From JANFXS01 sp022791155 (lineage in GTDB: Bacteria > Bacillota > Clostridia > Lachnospirales > Anaerotignaceae), in contig CATJUX010000060.1 in the NCBI GenBank assembly GCA_949743895.1, positions 1 through 40,074 on the forward strand: a DNA stretch of 40,074 nucleotides, in the 5' to 3' direction. The notes beneath the pieces were generated by a model. The model was not told where the DNA came from. It saw nothing but the letters and a program-made list of their open reading frames with translations, and made no database searches. Made by a program: the position numbers and the translations under genes. Shown piece by piece: positions 25,942-34,696 of this stretch; the first letter of the stretch is position 1; each line of letters starts with the position of its first letter.

Positions 25942-27138
25942 CTATAATAATTCTTTCACAAATTCTTCTATGCGATCCATTCCCTTTTCAATGTTATTCA
26001 TCGAAATGGCATATGACAGCCTTATATAATCTGGCATTCCAAAATCAGCACATGGAACAACAGCTGTGAGCTTGTTTTCAAGAAGAAGCTCTGCAAAGTC
26101 TGCCGCTGATGCAATCTCGCTGCCATTATATTTCTTCCCAAACGTTTTTGAAACATCAACAAAGAGATAGAACGCACCCTCGGGTTTGAGCGCTGATATA
26201 AGTGGTATTTTTTCCTCTCTTTCAAAAATATAGTCCCAACGCTTTTCAAACTCAAGCCGCATTTCTTCAACACAGTTCTGAGGGCCTGTGATGGCTTCCA
26301 AAGCTGCTTTTTGAGCAATTGAATTTGGGTTTGATGTCATATGACTTTGCAAAGAGCTTATAATTTTTGCTATTTCAGGCGAACTTGCTGAATATCCAAT
26401 CCTCCACCCTGTCATGGCATAGCTTTTTGAAACACCATTGATGACAATTGTTCTTTCATAAATTTCATTGCCAAGAGAAGCAATGCTTATATGTTTTTTA
26501 TCTTTATTATAAATGAGCTTTTCATAAATCTCATCAGAAATTACAAATATATCTTTTTCAACAGCAAAATCGGCCACTGCTTTCAAATCTTCAAAAGAAG
26601 AAATCATTCCGGTTGGATTTGAAGGAGTTGTGATTATGACAGCTTTTGTATTTTGGGTGTAAGCCTTTGCGAGGTCTTCTTTTGTGAGCATAAAATTGTT
26701 TTCTTTTTTTGTGTGAACAATCACAGGAACTCCGCCTGCAATTGTGACCATTGCTGAATAACTGAGCCAATAAGGCGCTGGAATTATAACCTCGTCATTT
26801 TCATTGAGTATGGCCATAAGCGCATTTGTGAGTGAGTGTTTAGCTCCGTTTGAAACAACAATCTGGCTTGGTTCATATGACAGATTGTTTTCTGTTTTAA
26901 GTTTTTCGGCAACAGCCTTCCTCAGTTCCATTGTTCCAGCTGCCGGTGTATATCGTGTGACTCCATTATTTATAGCTTCAAAAGCCGCCTGACATATATG
27001 TTGTGGTGTGTCAAAGTCTGGTTCTCCCGCGGCAAACCCAACAACGTCTTTTCCTTCAGCTCTAAGCTCTCCAGCTTTTGCTGTTATGGCAAGAGTTGTG
27101 GAAGGTTTTATGCTTTGCGCCCTTTTAGATAACTTCAT
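25942..27138 (-). CDS. Class I pyridoxal-phosphate aminotransferase (aspartate type)
   Basis: A 398-residue aminotransferase of the AspC/AspB (Igamma) group, likely transferring the amino group between aspartate and 2-oxoglutarate. The PLP lysine is in VSKSYAMTGWRIGY. Other signatures are NGAKHSLTNAL, PAPYWLSY, TTPSNPTG and the C-terminal YIRLSYA with the substrate-binding Arg. GAGGTGAT lies 7-8 nt before the ATG at 27138; a GTG further upstream overlaps that site and is rejected. Its substrate is related to the GS/GOGAT products encoded nearby. Activity on other amino acids cannot be excluded. Confidence 0.93.
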   Translation of the reverse strand: MKLSKRAQSIKPSTTLAITAKAGELRAEGKDVVGFAAGEPDFDTPQHICQAAFEAINNGVTRYTPAAGTMELRKAVAEKLKTENNLSYEPSQIVVSNGAKHSLTNALMAILNENDEVIIPAPYWLSYSAMVTIAGGVPVIVHTKKENNFMLTKEDLAKAYTQNTKAVIITTPSNPTGMISSFEDLKAVADFAVEKDIFVISDEIYEKLIYNKDKKHISIASLGNEIYERTIVINGVSKSYAMTGWRIGYSASSPEIAKIISSLQSHMTSNPNSIAQKAALEAITGPQNCVEEMRLEFEKRWDYIFEREEKIPLISALKPEGAFYLFVDVSKTFGKKYNGSEIASAADFAELLLENKLTAVVPCADFGMPDYIRLSYAISMNNIEKGMDRIEEFVKELL

Positions 27139-27216
27139 ATTATTTATCACCTCAAAAAATTTTTTCCGATGTTATCTTAACATTTTATACTAAATATAAT
27201 TCTTTTGCAATATAAT

Positions 27217-28143
27217 TTACCACAGTTTAGAAACGAGAGCCATAAAATTATCGTTGAACATTTTTTTTGCGCTTGTCGTTCCAAAATTGTTTTCAACACA
27301 GTTCATAAGTTTTTCAACACACAGCACATCTTCCAAACCCTTTGGAGTGCTGTCTATGCCATCAAAATCACAGCCAATTCCTATATGTTCTGAACCAATC
27401 ACCTTCATTATATGATCAATGTGTATACATATATCATCAATAACTGCAGCGGGCTTTCTTGTCAAAAAAATCGGGCACATATTAATTCCCACAACGCCTC
27501 CTGAATTTGCTATCGCCTTAAGCTGGGCATCTGTCAAATTTCTTTTCACGTTTGTTTTTTTTCTTGAATTTGAATGGCTTGCTATAAATGGCTTTTTGGC
27601 ATATTTCACCACATCCCAAAAGCTTTCGTCGTTAAGATGTGAAACATCAACAATCATTCCCAACCTTTCCATTTCAGAAATAACGTCTATTCCAAACTCG
27701 GTTATTCCGCCGCTTTTCTCTCCAGCGCCATTTCCTATTTCATTTTTATAATTCCATGTCAACGTCATGGCTCTAACGCCTTTTTTATAAAATTTATGCA
27801 GCTTTTCTATGCTTCCTTCAATTGCCTCGCCGCCTTCAATTGAAAGAACGGCACAAATTTTTCCTTCTTTTTTATTTTTCAAAATGTCATCATAGCTTGA
27901 ACAATGTGAAACTATATCTTCATTTTTTTTCAACTGTTCATAATAAAAATCAATCCTTTTCATGGTTTCTTCAAATGGATTTTCAAGGTATGCCTTGTCA
28001 AGCCACAAAGCAAAAAATTGGACTGGAGTTTTGAAATGCACCAAACGCTTCAAATCCAAATGTAGATCATTTTCAAAAAGTTCTTTGTTTCTTTCATAAG
28101 CCTTGCAAACTGTGTCACAATGTGCATCAAAAAGCTCAAACAA
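27217..28143 (-). CDS. Membrane dipeptidase, peptidase family M19
   Basis: A zinc dipeptidase of about 308 residues (renal dipeptidase family), a TIM barrel that cleaves dipeptides, sometimes with D-residues. Metal ligands are seen in FDAHCDT (HxD), SIEGGEAIEG (bridging Glu), VDVSHLNDESFWDV and ASHSNSR. A late GIGCDFDG motif completes the site. No signal peptide or membrane segment is visible, so it is cytoplasmic. A GGAGTGA site 4-8 nt before a TTG at 28143 makes that the likely start; the frame extends six codons further to another TTG, with a GTG between. Confidence 0.9.
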   Translation of the reverse strand: MFELFDAHCDTVCKAYERNKELFENDLHLDLKRLVHFKTPVQFFALWLDKAYLENPFEETMKRIDFYYEQLKKNEDIVSHCSSYDDILKNKKEGKICAVLSIEGGEAIEGSIEKLHKFYKKGVRAMTLTWNYKNEIGNGAGEKSGGITEFGIDVISEMERLGMIVDVSHLNDESFWDVVKYAKKPFIASHSNSRKKTNVKRNLTDAQLKAIANSGGVVGINMCPIFLTRKPAAVIDDICIHIDHIMKVIGSEHIGIGCDFDGIDSTPKGLEDVLCVEKLMNCVENNFGTTSAKKMFNDNFMALVSKLW

Positions 28144-28285
28144 AAATCTCACTCCAATCAAAAAACTATACCCTCGCCAATTGAAGGTATATTAATTTAT
28201 ATTATAAAATTATTTTTTTAGCCGCCCTTTCTTCAATTTTCAAAAACATTTTGGTCATCAATCCATACATCTTTTGTTTCATAAC

Positions 28286-28317
28286 AAAACAAGACGCGCA
28301 ATAACGCATCTTGTTTT
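28286..28317 (-). terminator. Terminator between the YkvI-like and M19 genes
   Basis: AAAACAAGA (28286-28294) pairs with TCTTGTTTT (28309-28317), with an inner GCG/CGC. It is symmetric enough to serve the minus-strand gene ending at 28335. Confidence 0.65.
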
Positions 28318-28334
28318 AAAAGCAAATCTATCAG

Positions 28335-29498
28335 TTATTCAATAATCAAGCCATTTTTCTTATCCTTGAGCAGTTCTTTATTTTTCTTGTGGCCAATTGT
28401 GAGTGCTGGTATAACACACGCCACCAAAGCAAGATAGCCACAGTATTTATATCCAACAGAGACTATTTTTGTAAGGCCAAATGCCGAAATTCCCATACAT
28501 ACAAGAATTCCTATCAACGAAATGAACATACGGCGTACAAACAAATCGCCCATAGGCCCTTTTGCATTCTTAAATATATTATTCTCAAGACGCACAACTA
28601 TGCCAAAAATGCATGAAACGCCTGTTGATATAAGACAGCAGAAAAGGCAAATTTTATAAAAATAGAAAAGGAAACTAATTCCAAGCTGTTCACACACATA
28701 AAGGTTTGGAAGTGTGGAAGCATTTGCTGTCCCTAAAATTCCCTCTCTCCAACCAATAAGCATCCAAACTGTCAATGCCACACCAAAACCATTCATCAAA
28801 AATCCAATGAATGAAGCACCCTTTATGCTAATTTTAGTGTTTAGATGTTCACAACAAGCAATTATTGCCGGAATGGCCACACACTGAAAACCGCAGTATA
28901 TAATGGAACGCCAAAGTGGATATATCCAACCTTCAGGAGCATATCCCATCGCAATCGTTTCGCCAACAATTTCAATGCTTTTCACAAAACCTATTATGTA
29001 AATTGTAAATCCTGATATAATGATTAATATTCCAAGTATAGTTGCAACTTTTCTGACAAGATCAGCTCCAAATATAATAAGCACAAATAATATAGCACCA
29101 ATGAAAGTTGTTGCAAAAATTATGTTAATTGGCAATATTTCCTGAACCATGCTTGTTGCTGTTGAAATAACACCTCCAACGGCTGCGAGAACTATGCAGT
29201 AATAAAACAATTCAAACAGCAAATATAATTTGTCATATGGCTTAAACAAATATTTCATAACTTCTCCATAGCTTCTGCTGTTGATCAGTTGGCTCATGAT
29301 CATAAGTTCATAGAGCACAGCAGCGAGCAACCCCATTGAAATTAATGGAAAAATCATGCCTGGAACACCATAAACTGCATAATATTGCCATGCTTGATTT
29401 CCTGTGGCAAATCCAGCCCCAGCATGTGTTGTGAACCATACTGATGCAACAGAAAACATGGCTGCAAACCCTGCTTTTTTCACATTTCCGTTTGACAT
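28335..29498 (-). CDS. YkvI-family membrane transporter
   Basis: A 387-residue integral membrane protein with about ten hydrophobic segments, resembling the YkvI family of the APC/LeuT-fold superfamily. The first helix contains SVWFTTHAGAGFATGNQ, comparable to the unwound helix 1 of that fold. Substrate unknown; amino acids or other small amines are plausible. GGGGGAAG precedes the ATG at 29498; the 25 extra upstream codons of the open frame are leader sequence. It has its own consensus promoter about 95 nt upstream and a terminator. Confidence 0.85.
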   Translation of the reverse strand: MSNGNVKKAGFAAMFSVASVWFTTHAGAGFATGNQAWQYYAVYGVPGMIFPLISMGLLAAVLYELMIMSQLINSRSYGEVMKYLFKPYDKLYLLFELFYYCIVLAAVGGVISTATSMVQEILPINIIFATTFIGAILFVLIIFGADLVRKVATILGILIIISGFTIYIIGFVKSIEIVGETIAMGYAPEGWIYPLWRSIIYCGFQCVAIPAIIACCEHLNTKISIKGASFIGFLMNGFGVALTVWMLIGWREGILGTANASTLPNLYVCEQLGISFLFYFYKICLFCCLISTGVSCIFGIVVRLENNIFKNAKGPMGDLFVRRMFISLIGILVCMGISAFGLTKIVSVGYKYCGYLALVACVIPALTIGHKKNKELLKDKKNGLIIE

Positions 29499-29590
29499 AA
29501 ATACTTCCCCCTTTTCATAAGTTTTAGATGCATAAATATGTATATATAAAATTAAATGTGTATAAATATACACTCAATAATTGTTTTAAC

Positions 29591-29619
29591 AGTATACCAA
29601 TTTATGAAATATATGTCAA
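29591..29619 (-). promoter_or_regulatory. Promoter of the YkvI-like gene
   Basis: On the minus strand, TTGACA (29614-29619) and TATACT (29591-29596) with an exact 17-nt spacer. The leader to the start codon is about 85 nt. Confidence 0.8.
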
Positions 29620-30178
29620 CAAAAATTGTCAATTCATTAAATTTAGATATATAAGCTCAAAAATTTACAAACAAAAAAACTAAATATAATTTGTTCAAAC
29701 ATAACACAAGCCAACATGAAACAGCAGAATCAATGGTACTGACTTTAACTTTTTCTCTCCATGTGAAATGCCAACTCTTTTGATAGATTTTGTTTGAGAA
29801 ATAAAGGCAGTGCCGAGTTCATACCCCGCACCGCCACAATAAATCAACACAACACACAAGCAGTTTTTTAGAACCACGATTTATTAATATGCATTATAAT
29901 GCATAACAATCTTTTTGCTATGTGATGTTCAAATTTTATTATGAAAATGCTTATGCCAAATGAGCATAGCCAATGCAAAATAACAACCATTTGCCTAATT
30001 TGCGTTCTCCAAACATATCTTAATTCATAAAAACACACTGTACCTTCCCATGAGTAACGTATTGCCGTTTCACATAACAAAACATTTTCATGTTTCAACA
30101 AATGGCTGTCATTTTTGCCATATACTGCTTCAAGCAAATAATTTTAAGCCTAAATACATATTTCATAACATTAAAATA
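29620..30178. other. Gene-free 560-nt stretch with a palindrome
   Basis: No frame here has a credible ribosome site. A perfect 18-nt palindrome, TATGCATTATAATGCATA, lies at 29888-29905. A minus-strand frame near 29700-29850 reads GGAGYELGTAFISQTKSI and GISHGEKKLKSVPL, looks protein-like and could be a decayed gene or dispersed repeat; I do not recognise it. No terminator is obvious for the EF-G-like gene that ends at 30179. Confidence 0.4.
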
Positions 30179-32275
30179 TTACTTTTCGGATTCCTTTTTA
30201 CGTTTTTCAATAACTTTTTGCTGAATTTCCATTGGAGCTTCTTCGTATCTTTCAAATTTGCAGTTATATTCACCACGGCTTTGAGTCATTGAACGCAAGT
30301 CTGTGCAATATTTGAACATCTCGCTCAAAGGAACCTCCGCAAATATTCTCATATTTTTGCCCTCGGGATCCATCTTGAGTATGCGCCCACGACGTTTATT
30401 TATGTCACCCATTATGTCGCCCATATATTTTTCAGGAACAAGAACTTCGACCTTTCCAATCGGCTCAAGGATTGTTGGCTTGGCCTGCGCAAGTCCGTCT
30501 TTAAACGCCATAGCAGTGGCCATCTTAAACGCCATCTCGCTTGAGTCAACAGGGTGATAACTTCCGTCAATGAGAGTAGCTTTAAGCCCCACAACAGGAT
30601 AACCCGCAAGAACCCCTGTGTTTATGCATTCTTGTATGCCTTTCTCAACTGCTGGGAAATATGCCTTGGGAACAGAACCACCAAATATTTTCTCCTCAAA
30701 GACATATTGCTGAGTTAAATCGCCCGAGGGCTCAAACACCATAAGAACATCTCCATATTGACCATGTCCGCCGGATTGTTTTTTATATTTTCCTCTGATT
30801 TCAACACGCGATTTAATCATTTCTCTGAAAGGAATGACAGGTTCTTCAAGCTCAGCTTCAATTTTATATTTATTTTTAAGTTTTTCAATGAGTATATCCA
30901 AATGTTGCTCTCCAACTCCATACACAAGTGACTGTTTTGTTTCAGTGTTAACTTCTGTTTTAATTGTTGGGTCTTCCTCACGAAGTTTTGTGAGAGCAGC
31001 TGAAATTTTGTCCTCATCGCCCTTTCCCTTAGGTCTGATTGCCATTGAGTGAACACTTTCAGGGAAGTCAATTTTTGGAAGTATGACAGGGAAATCCTTG
31101 GAGCAAAGAGTGTCTTGAGTTGTTGTGTTTGCCAGTTTTGAAAGTGCCCCAATGTCGCCCGCCGAAAGCTCATCAACCTCAATTTGTTCCTTTCCTCTCA
31201 CAACATATATGTGAGCTGCTTTTTCAAGAGCATCTTTGTCAGGATTATATATGACCATATCTTTTGTGAGCTTGCCACTCATAACACGGAATATGTTGAG
31301 ACGCCCGATATAAGGATCTGCAATTGTTTTGAAAACGAACGCAGAGAAGTGTTCATCTGGATCATTCTTTCTTTCAACCTCACCGCCAATTTTGAAATCG
31401 GTGCATTCAACTGAAGGGCGGCATATGTTCGAAGCCGGAATATATTTCACAATTGTGTTCATAAGAACTTTTATTCCATATCCAAGCGTCACAGCGCCAC
31501 AAAGGACAGGGGCAACAGCGCCGCTTTTAATTCCAGCATTAAGTCCTCTGTATATTTCTTCCTGTGTCAGTTCCTCGTCATTAAAGAATTTTTCAAGGAG
31601 TTCGTCATCAGCCTCTGCAGCCGACTCAATCAGCATTCCTCTGAGGCTTTCAACTTCACCTTTCATTATTTCAGGCACTTCAGCCTCAACAAGTATTTTC
31701 CCCGCCTTGCTGTCCTGAATTAGGCGCGCTTCTCTTTCTATGCAATTTACAAATCCAATAAATTTACCGTCTTCATCACGCATTGGTATTTGGAATGGAG
31801 CTATGGCTTTTCCAAACTTTTTGCGCATTTGTCCAAGAGCAACATTGAAGTTGGCGTTTTCATCATCCATTTGGTTGACAAGTATCATTCGGGGCATGTT
31901 CAATTCTTCACAATAGTCCCATGCTTTTTCTGTGCCGACTTCGGGCCCGGATTTTCCAGACACAACAATGAGAGCGGCGTCGGCAGCACTTAAAGCAGAT
32001 TTAACTTCACCAACAAAGTCAAAATATCCTGGGGTGTCAATGAAGTTTATTTTTGTGTTGAGCCATTCAACAGGAATAACTGAACTTTGAATTGAAACTT
32101 TTCTCTTGATTTCTTCAGGGTCATAGTCGCTTACAGTGTTTCCTTCTGTGACCTTGCCAAATCTTTTTGTAACTCCTGAAAAATATAGAGCCGACTCTGT
32201 TACAGAAGTTTTCCCGCAGCCGCTGTGACCCAGAACCACAATGTTTCTTATCTCACCTGTCGTATAATTTTTCAT
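30179..32275 (-). CDS. EF-G-like translation factor GTPase (paralog type)
   Basis: A 698-residue five-domain elongation factor G paralog. The P-loop is GHSGCGKT (16-23). Switch 2 reads DTPGYFDF (80-87), with Tyr84 where EF-G and EF-Tu have the catalytic His, and the guanine motif is NQMD (134-137) instead of NKxD. Domain IV, with GGHGQYGDV and GYPVVGLKATLIDGSYHPVDSSEMAF, and domain V are present. GGAGGT precedes the ATG at 32275; the 65 extra upstream codons of the frame are not coding. It resembles the EF-G-2 type rather than the main fusA, which normally sits with rpsL/rpsG. A role other than routine translocation is inferred. Confidence 0.9.
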   Translation of the reverse strand: MKNYTTGEIRNIVVLGHSGCGKTSVTESALYFSGVTKRFGKVTEGNTVSDYDPEEIKRKVSIQSSVIPVEWLNTKINFIDTPGYFDFVGEVKSALSAADAALIVVSGKSGPEVGTEKAWDYCEELNMPRMILVNQMDDENANFNVALGQMRKKFGKAIAPFQIPMRDEDGKFIGFVNCIEREARLIQDSKAGKILVEAEVPEIMKGEVESLRGMLIESAAEADDELLEKFFNDEELTQEEIYRGLNAGIKSGAVAPVLCGAVTLGYGIKVLMNTIVKYIPASNICRPSVECTDFKIGGEVERKNDPDEHFSAFVFKTIADPYIGRLNIFRVMSGKLTKDMVIYNPDKDALEKAAHIYVVRGKEQIEVDELSAGDIGALSKLANTTTQDTLCSKDFPVILPKIDFPESVHSMAIRPKGKGDEDKISAALTKLREEDPTIKTEVNTETKQSLVYGVGEQHLDILIEKLKNKYKIEAELEEPVIPFREMIKSRVEIRGKYKKQSGGHGQYGDVLMVFEPSGDLTQQYVFEEKIFGGSVPKAYFPAVEKGIQECINTGVLAGYPVVGLKATLIDGSYHPVDSSEMAFKMATAMAFKDGLAQAKPTILEPIGKVEVLVPEKYMGDIMGDINKRRGRILKMDPEGKNMRIFAEVPLSEMFKYCTDLRSMTQSRGEYNCKFERYEEAPMEIQQKVIEKRKKESEK

Positions 32276-32507
32276 AAGCCTACCTCCAATGTTATTTATT
32301 TGACATAAGTATATCCCTTTATGAGCGCAACCTTTGAACAAATATCCAGTCAGCCACACAATTTTATATTCTATATATGTCAGAAATATCCTTTTTTCAA
32401 AATATAAAAAGTTTATTTTCAGTAATTTTTTACAAAAAGCAATATAATTATATGTCATATATTGGAACAATACAGCCCATACATTGTTATTTTAGCTGTA
32501 TTTAATA

Positions 32508-33602
32508 TTAAATCTCTATAAGCTCATAACTCATGCTTCCCAACCCAATTTTTTCAGCATGAACAAGGCAGCCTTTCCAATCGGTTGTTGGGTGCATGTG
32601 ATTGAAGTGATCTCCTGCATTTTCCTCAAGAGCCGAGCCGTTGATCACATGCTGCTTGTTTGCCATGTCGGCACACGCCATGTCAATTGCCACAGGATCA
32701 AATGAAGCGAAAATTCCAACGTCAGGGATAATTGGCAAATCATTTTCTGCATGACAGTCACAATATGGCGAAACATCTATAAGAAAATTGACATGGAACG
32801 ATGGCCTGTCCTTCACAACGGCATAGGCATATTCTGCCATTTTGCAGTTGAATGATTCCACAGACACTTTGAAATCAGTTTTTACAGCATCAACAGGGCA
32901 AATGGCAATGCATCTTCCACATCCAACGCATTTGTTTACATCAATTTTGGCTTTTTTGTCTTCAAAACTGATTGCATTTTGTGCACATATTGAGGCACAT
33001 TTTTTGCAGCCAATGCATCTTTTTGTTGATATAAAAGGCTTTCCGTCACTGTGCATTTCCATTTTTCCAGCACGGCTTCCTGAACCCATTCCAAGGTTTT
33101 TTATGGCTCCTCCAAATCCAGCCTCCTCATGGCCCTTAAAATGGTTTAATGAAATAACTATGTCGGCCTCCATTATTGCTTCCCCAATCTTTGCTTCTTT
33201 GACATACTCGCCGTTGATTGGAACAAGAGTCTCGTTCAAGCCCTTAATTCCGTCAGCTATCACAACATGGCATCCTGTTGTAAACGGGTTATACCCATTT
33301 TCATATGCAGCCTCCATATGTTCTATGGCGTCTTTTCTTCTTCCAACATACAATGTGTTGCAGTCTGTCAAAAAAACCTTTCCTCCCATGCTTTTGACCA
33401 AATCAGCAATAACTTTGGCATAGTTTGGCCTCAAATATGCCAAATTCCCCGGTTCGCCAAAATGGATTTTTATGGCTGTAAATTTTTTGTTAAAATCTAT
33501 GCCTTCAATTCCGGCAGCTTTAACAAGTTTTTCAAGTTTTTGTAAAAGATTTTCTCCCATTTTTGCTCTTAGGTTTGTAAAATATACTTTTGATTTTTCC
33601 AT
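32508..33602 (-). CDS. DUF362 protein with 2[4Fe-4S] ferredoxin domain
   Basis: A 364-residue protein. The N-terminal and C-terminal parts match DUF362 (ITALK-like segments such as FTAIKIHFGEPGN, VFLTDCNTLY and ADIVISLNHFKGHEEAGFGGAIKNLGMG). A ferredoxin insert at about 195-250 carries CIGCKKCASIC and CVGCGRCIAICP, two full cluster motifs. It is probably a cytoplasmic redox protein of unknown reaction. GGAGG lies 7 nt before the ATG. It is divergent from the DUF1540 gene over an 88-nt gap that must hold both promoters. Confidence 0.9.
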   Translation of the reverse strand: MEKSKVYFTNLRAKMGENLLQKLEKLVKAAGIEGIDFNKKFTAIKIHFGEPGNLAYLRPNYAKVIADLVKSMGGKVFLTDCNTLYVGRRKDAIEHMEAAYENGYNPFTTGCHVVIADGIKGLNETLVPINGEYVKEAKIGEAIMEADIVISLNHFKGHEEAGFGGAIKNLGMGSGSRAGKMEMHSDGKPFISTKRCIGCKKCASICAQNAISFEDKKAKIDVNKCVGCGRCIAICPVDAVKTDFKVSVESFNCKMAEYAYAVVKDRPSFHVNFLIDVSPYCDCHAENDLPIIPDVGIFASFDPVAIDMACADMANKQHVINGSALEENAGDHFNHMHPTTDWKGCLVHAEKIGLGSMSYELIEI

Positions 33603-33690
33603 ATTTTTCCTCCAATATTTAAGATTTTATAAATAAAATATATGTTTAAGGGCATAATACTACTATCTCATTGAAAGGAGGTAATTATTC

Positions 33691-33849
33691 ATGGCTAAAA
33701 ACACTTGTATTGCCTGCACTGTTCAACAGTGTGCAAACCACTGTCCAAGTGAGAACTACTGCTCACTTAACGCAATCACAATCGGAACTCACGAAAACAA
33801 TCCCACAATGGATCAGTGCACAGACTGCAAATCATTTAGACGCAAATAA
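33691..33849 (+). CDS. DUF1540 cysteine-rich small protein
   Basis: A 52-residue peptide with seven cysteines (6, 9, 14, 18, 24, 43, 46). The pattern C-x-V-x2-C near the start, NYCSLNAITIG in the middle and CTDCKSF at the end matches DUF1540, a small Firmicute family that probably binds a metal. AAAGGAGG lies 9 nt before the ATG and a strong terminator follows, so this is a real, probably well-expressed monocistronic gene. It is too short for routine ORF cut-offs. The cysteine spacing does not fit the SCIFF peptide, and no radical SAM maturase is adjacent. Confidence 0.88.
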   Translation: MAKNTCIACTVQQCANHCPSENYCSLNAITIGTHENNPTMDQCTDCKSFRRK

Positions 33850-33888
33850 TTTTTCCCCCGCTCAAGCCATCGCTTTATAGTTTTATTT

Positions 33889-33921
33889 AAGCCGAAAAGT
33901 TAACAAACTTTTCGGCTTTTA
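33889..33921 (+). terminator. Intrinsic terminator after the DUF1540 gene
   Basis: Perfect 13-bp stem (33889-33901 with 33906-33918), tetraloop AACA, then T. It abuts the stop of the convergent cyclophilin gene but lacks a U-run on that strand. Confidence 0.9.
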
Positions 33922-33923
33922 TA

Positions 33924-34454
33924 TTAAATTTTATCAGGCTGTGGATATTCCGTTCCAAATTTTTCAACAACAGCTTCTGTGATAATTTGTGGTTCAATTG
34001 GCATGTCGCTCATGTCTGTATCAACTTCAGCTATTTTTTCAACAAACTCCATTCCTTCAACAACTTTGCCAAAAGCGGCATATGCACCATCCAAATGCGG
34101 CGCCGCTTTATGCATGATAAAAAACTGGCTTCCCGCAGAATCCGGCATCATTGATCTTGCCATTGAAATCACTCCTGCTTCATGTTTCAAGCCGTTTTTG
34201 AATCCATTTTGTGAAAATTCGCCTTTGATTGAATATCCAGGGCCTCCCATTCCTGTGCCCTCTGGACACCCTCCTTGAATCATAAATCCATTTATAATCC
34301 TGTGAAAAGTCAAACCATTATAAAATCCCTTTTCAACAAGTGAAATAAAATTGTTCACTGTGTTGGGTGCAATTTCTGGAAACAGCTCTATTTTTATAAT
34401 GTCATCTTTGTTTATCTTCATTGTAACAACAGGATTTTCTCCCAATTTTATCAT
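33924..34454 (-). CDS. Cyclophilin-type peptidyl-prolyl isomerase
   Basis: A 176-residue cytoplasmic cyclophilin that speeds cis-trans isomerisation of Xaa-Pro bonds. Core motifs are FHRIINGFMIQGG, GSQFFIMH and LDGAYAAFGKVVEGM. It is a single domain with no signal peptide. The start is uncertain: AAAGG touches the ATG at 34454, while a TTG three codons later has better spacing (about 8 nt). Confidence 0.94.
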   Translation of the reverse strand: MIKLGENPVVTMKINKDDIIKIELFPEIAPNTVNNFISLVEKGFYNGLTFHRIINGFMIQGGCPEGTGMGGPGYSIKGEFSQNGFKNGLKHEAGVISMARSMMPDSAGSQFFIMHKAAPHLDGAYAAFGKVVEGMEFVEKIAEVDTDMSDMPIEPQIITEAVVEKFGTEYPQPDKI

Positions 34455-34696
34455 CCTTTCAATAATTTACATTTCTGATTATTTTACCATAACATTCCAA
34501 CTTTGGCAATTGGACAGCCTGTTGCAGCAAAAACATTTTTTGCTCATGTTCAGATTCAGCAATGATTAGACACCATTTCGACAGCCAAAATATCAGCTCT
34601 GTCTGCAAAACCAAAAATTTCATATTAATATATTAAAATATTTGTAATATATTATATTTTCATATAATAATATATACTATCTAAGGGGGAATTAAT

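Noticed and set aside
32276..32470. 65-residue N-terminal extension of the EF-G-like protein
   Set aside because: It lies upstream of a GGAGGT ribosome site and has no family resemblance; the P-loop sits at the normal distance from the ATG at 32275.
33691..33849. SCIFF-type ranthipeptide precursor
   Set aside because: Cysteine spacing fits DUF1540 rather than SCIFF, and no radical SAM maturase is next to it.
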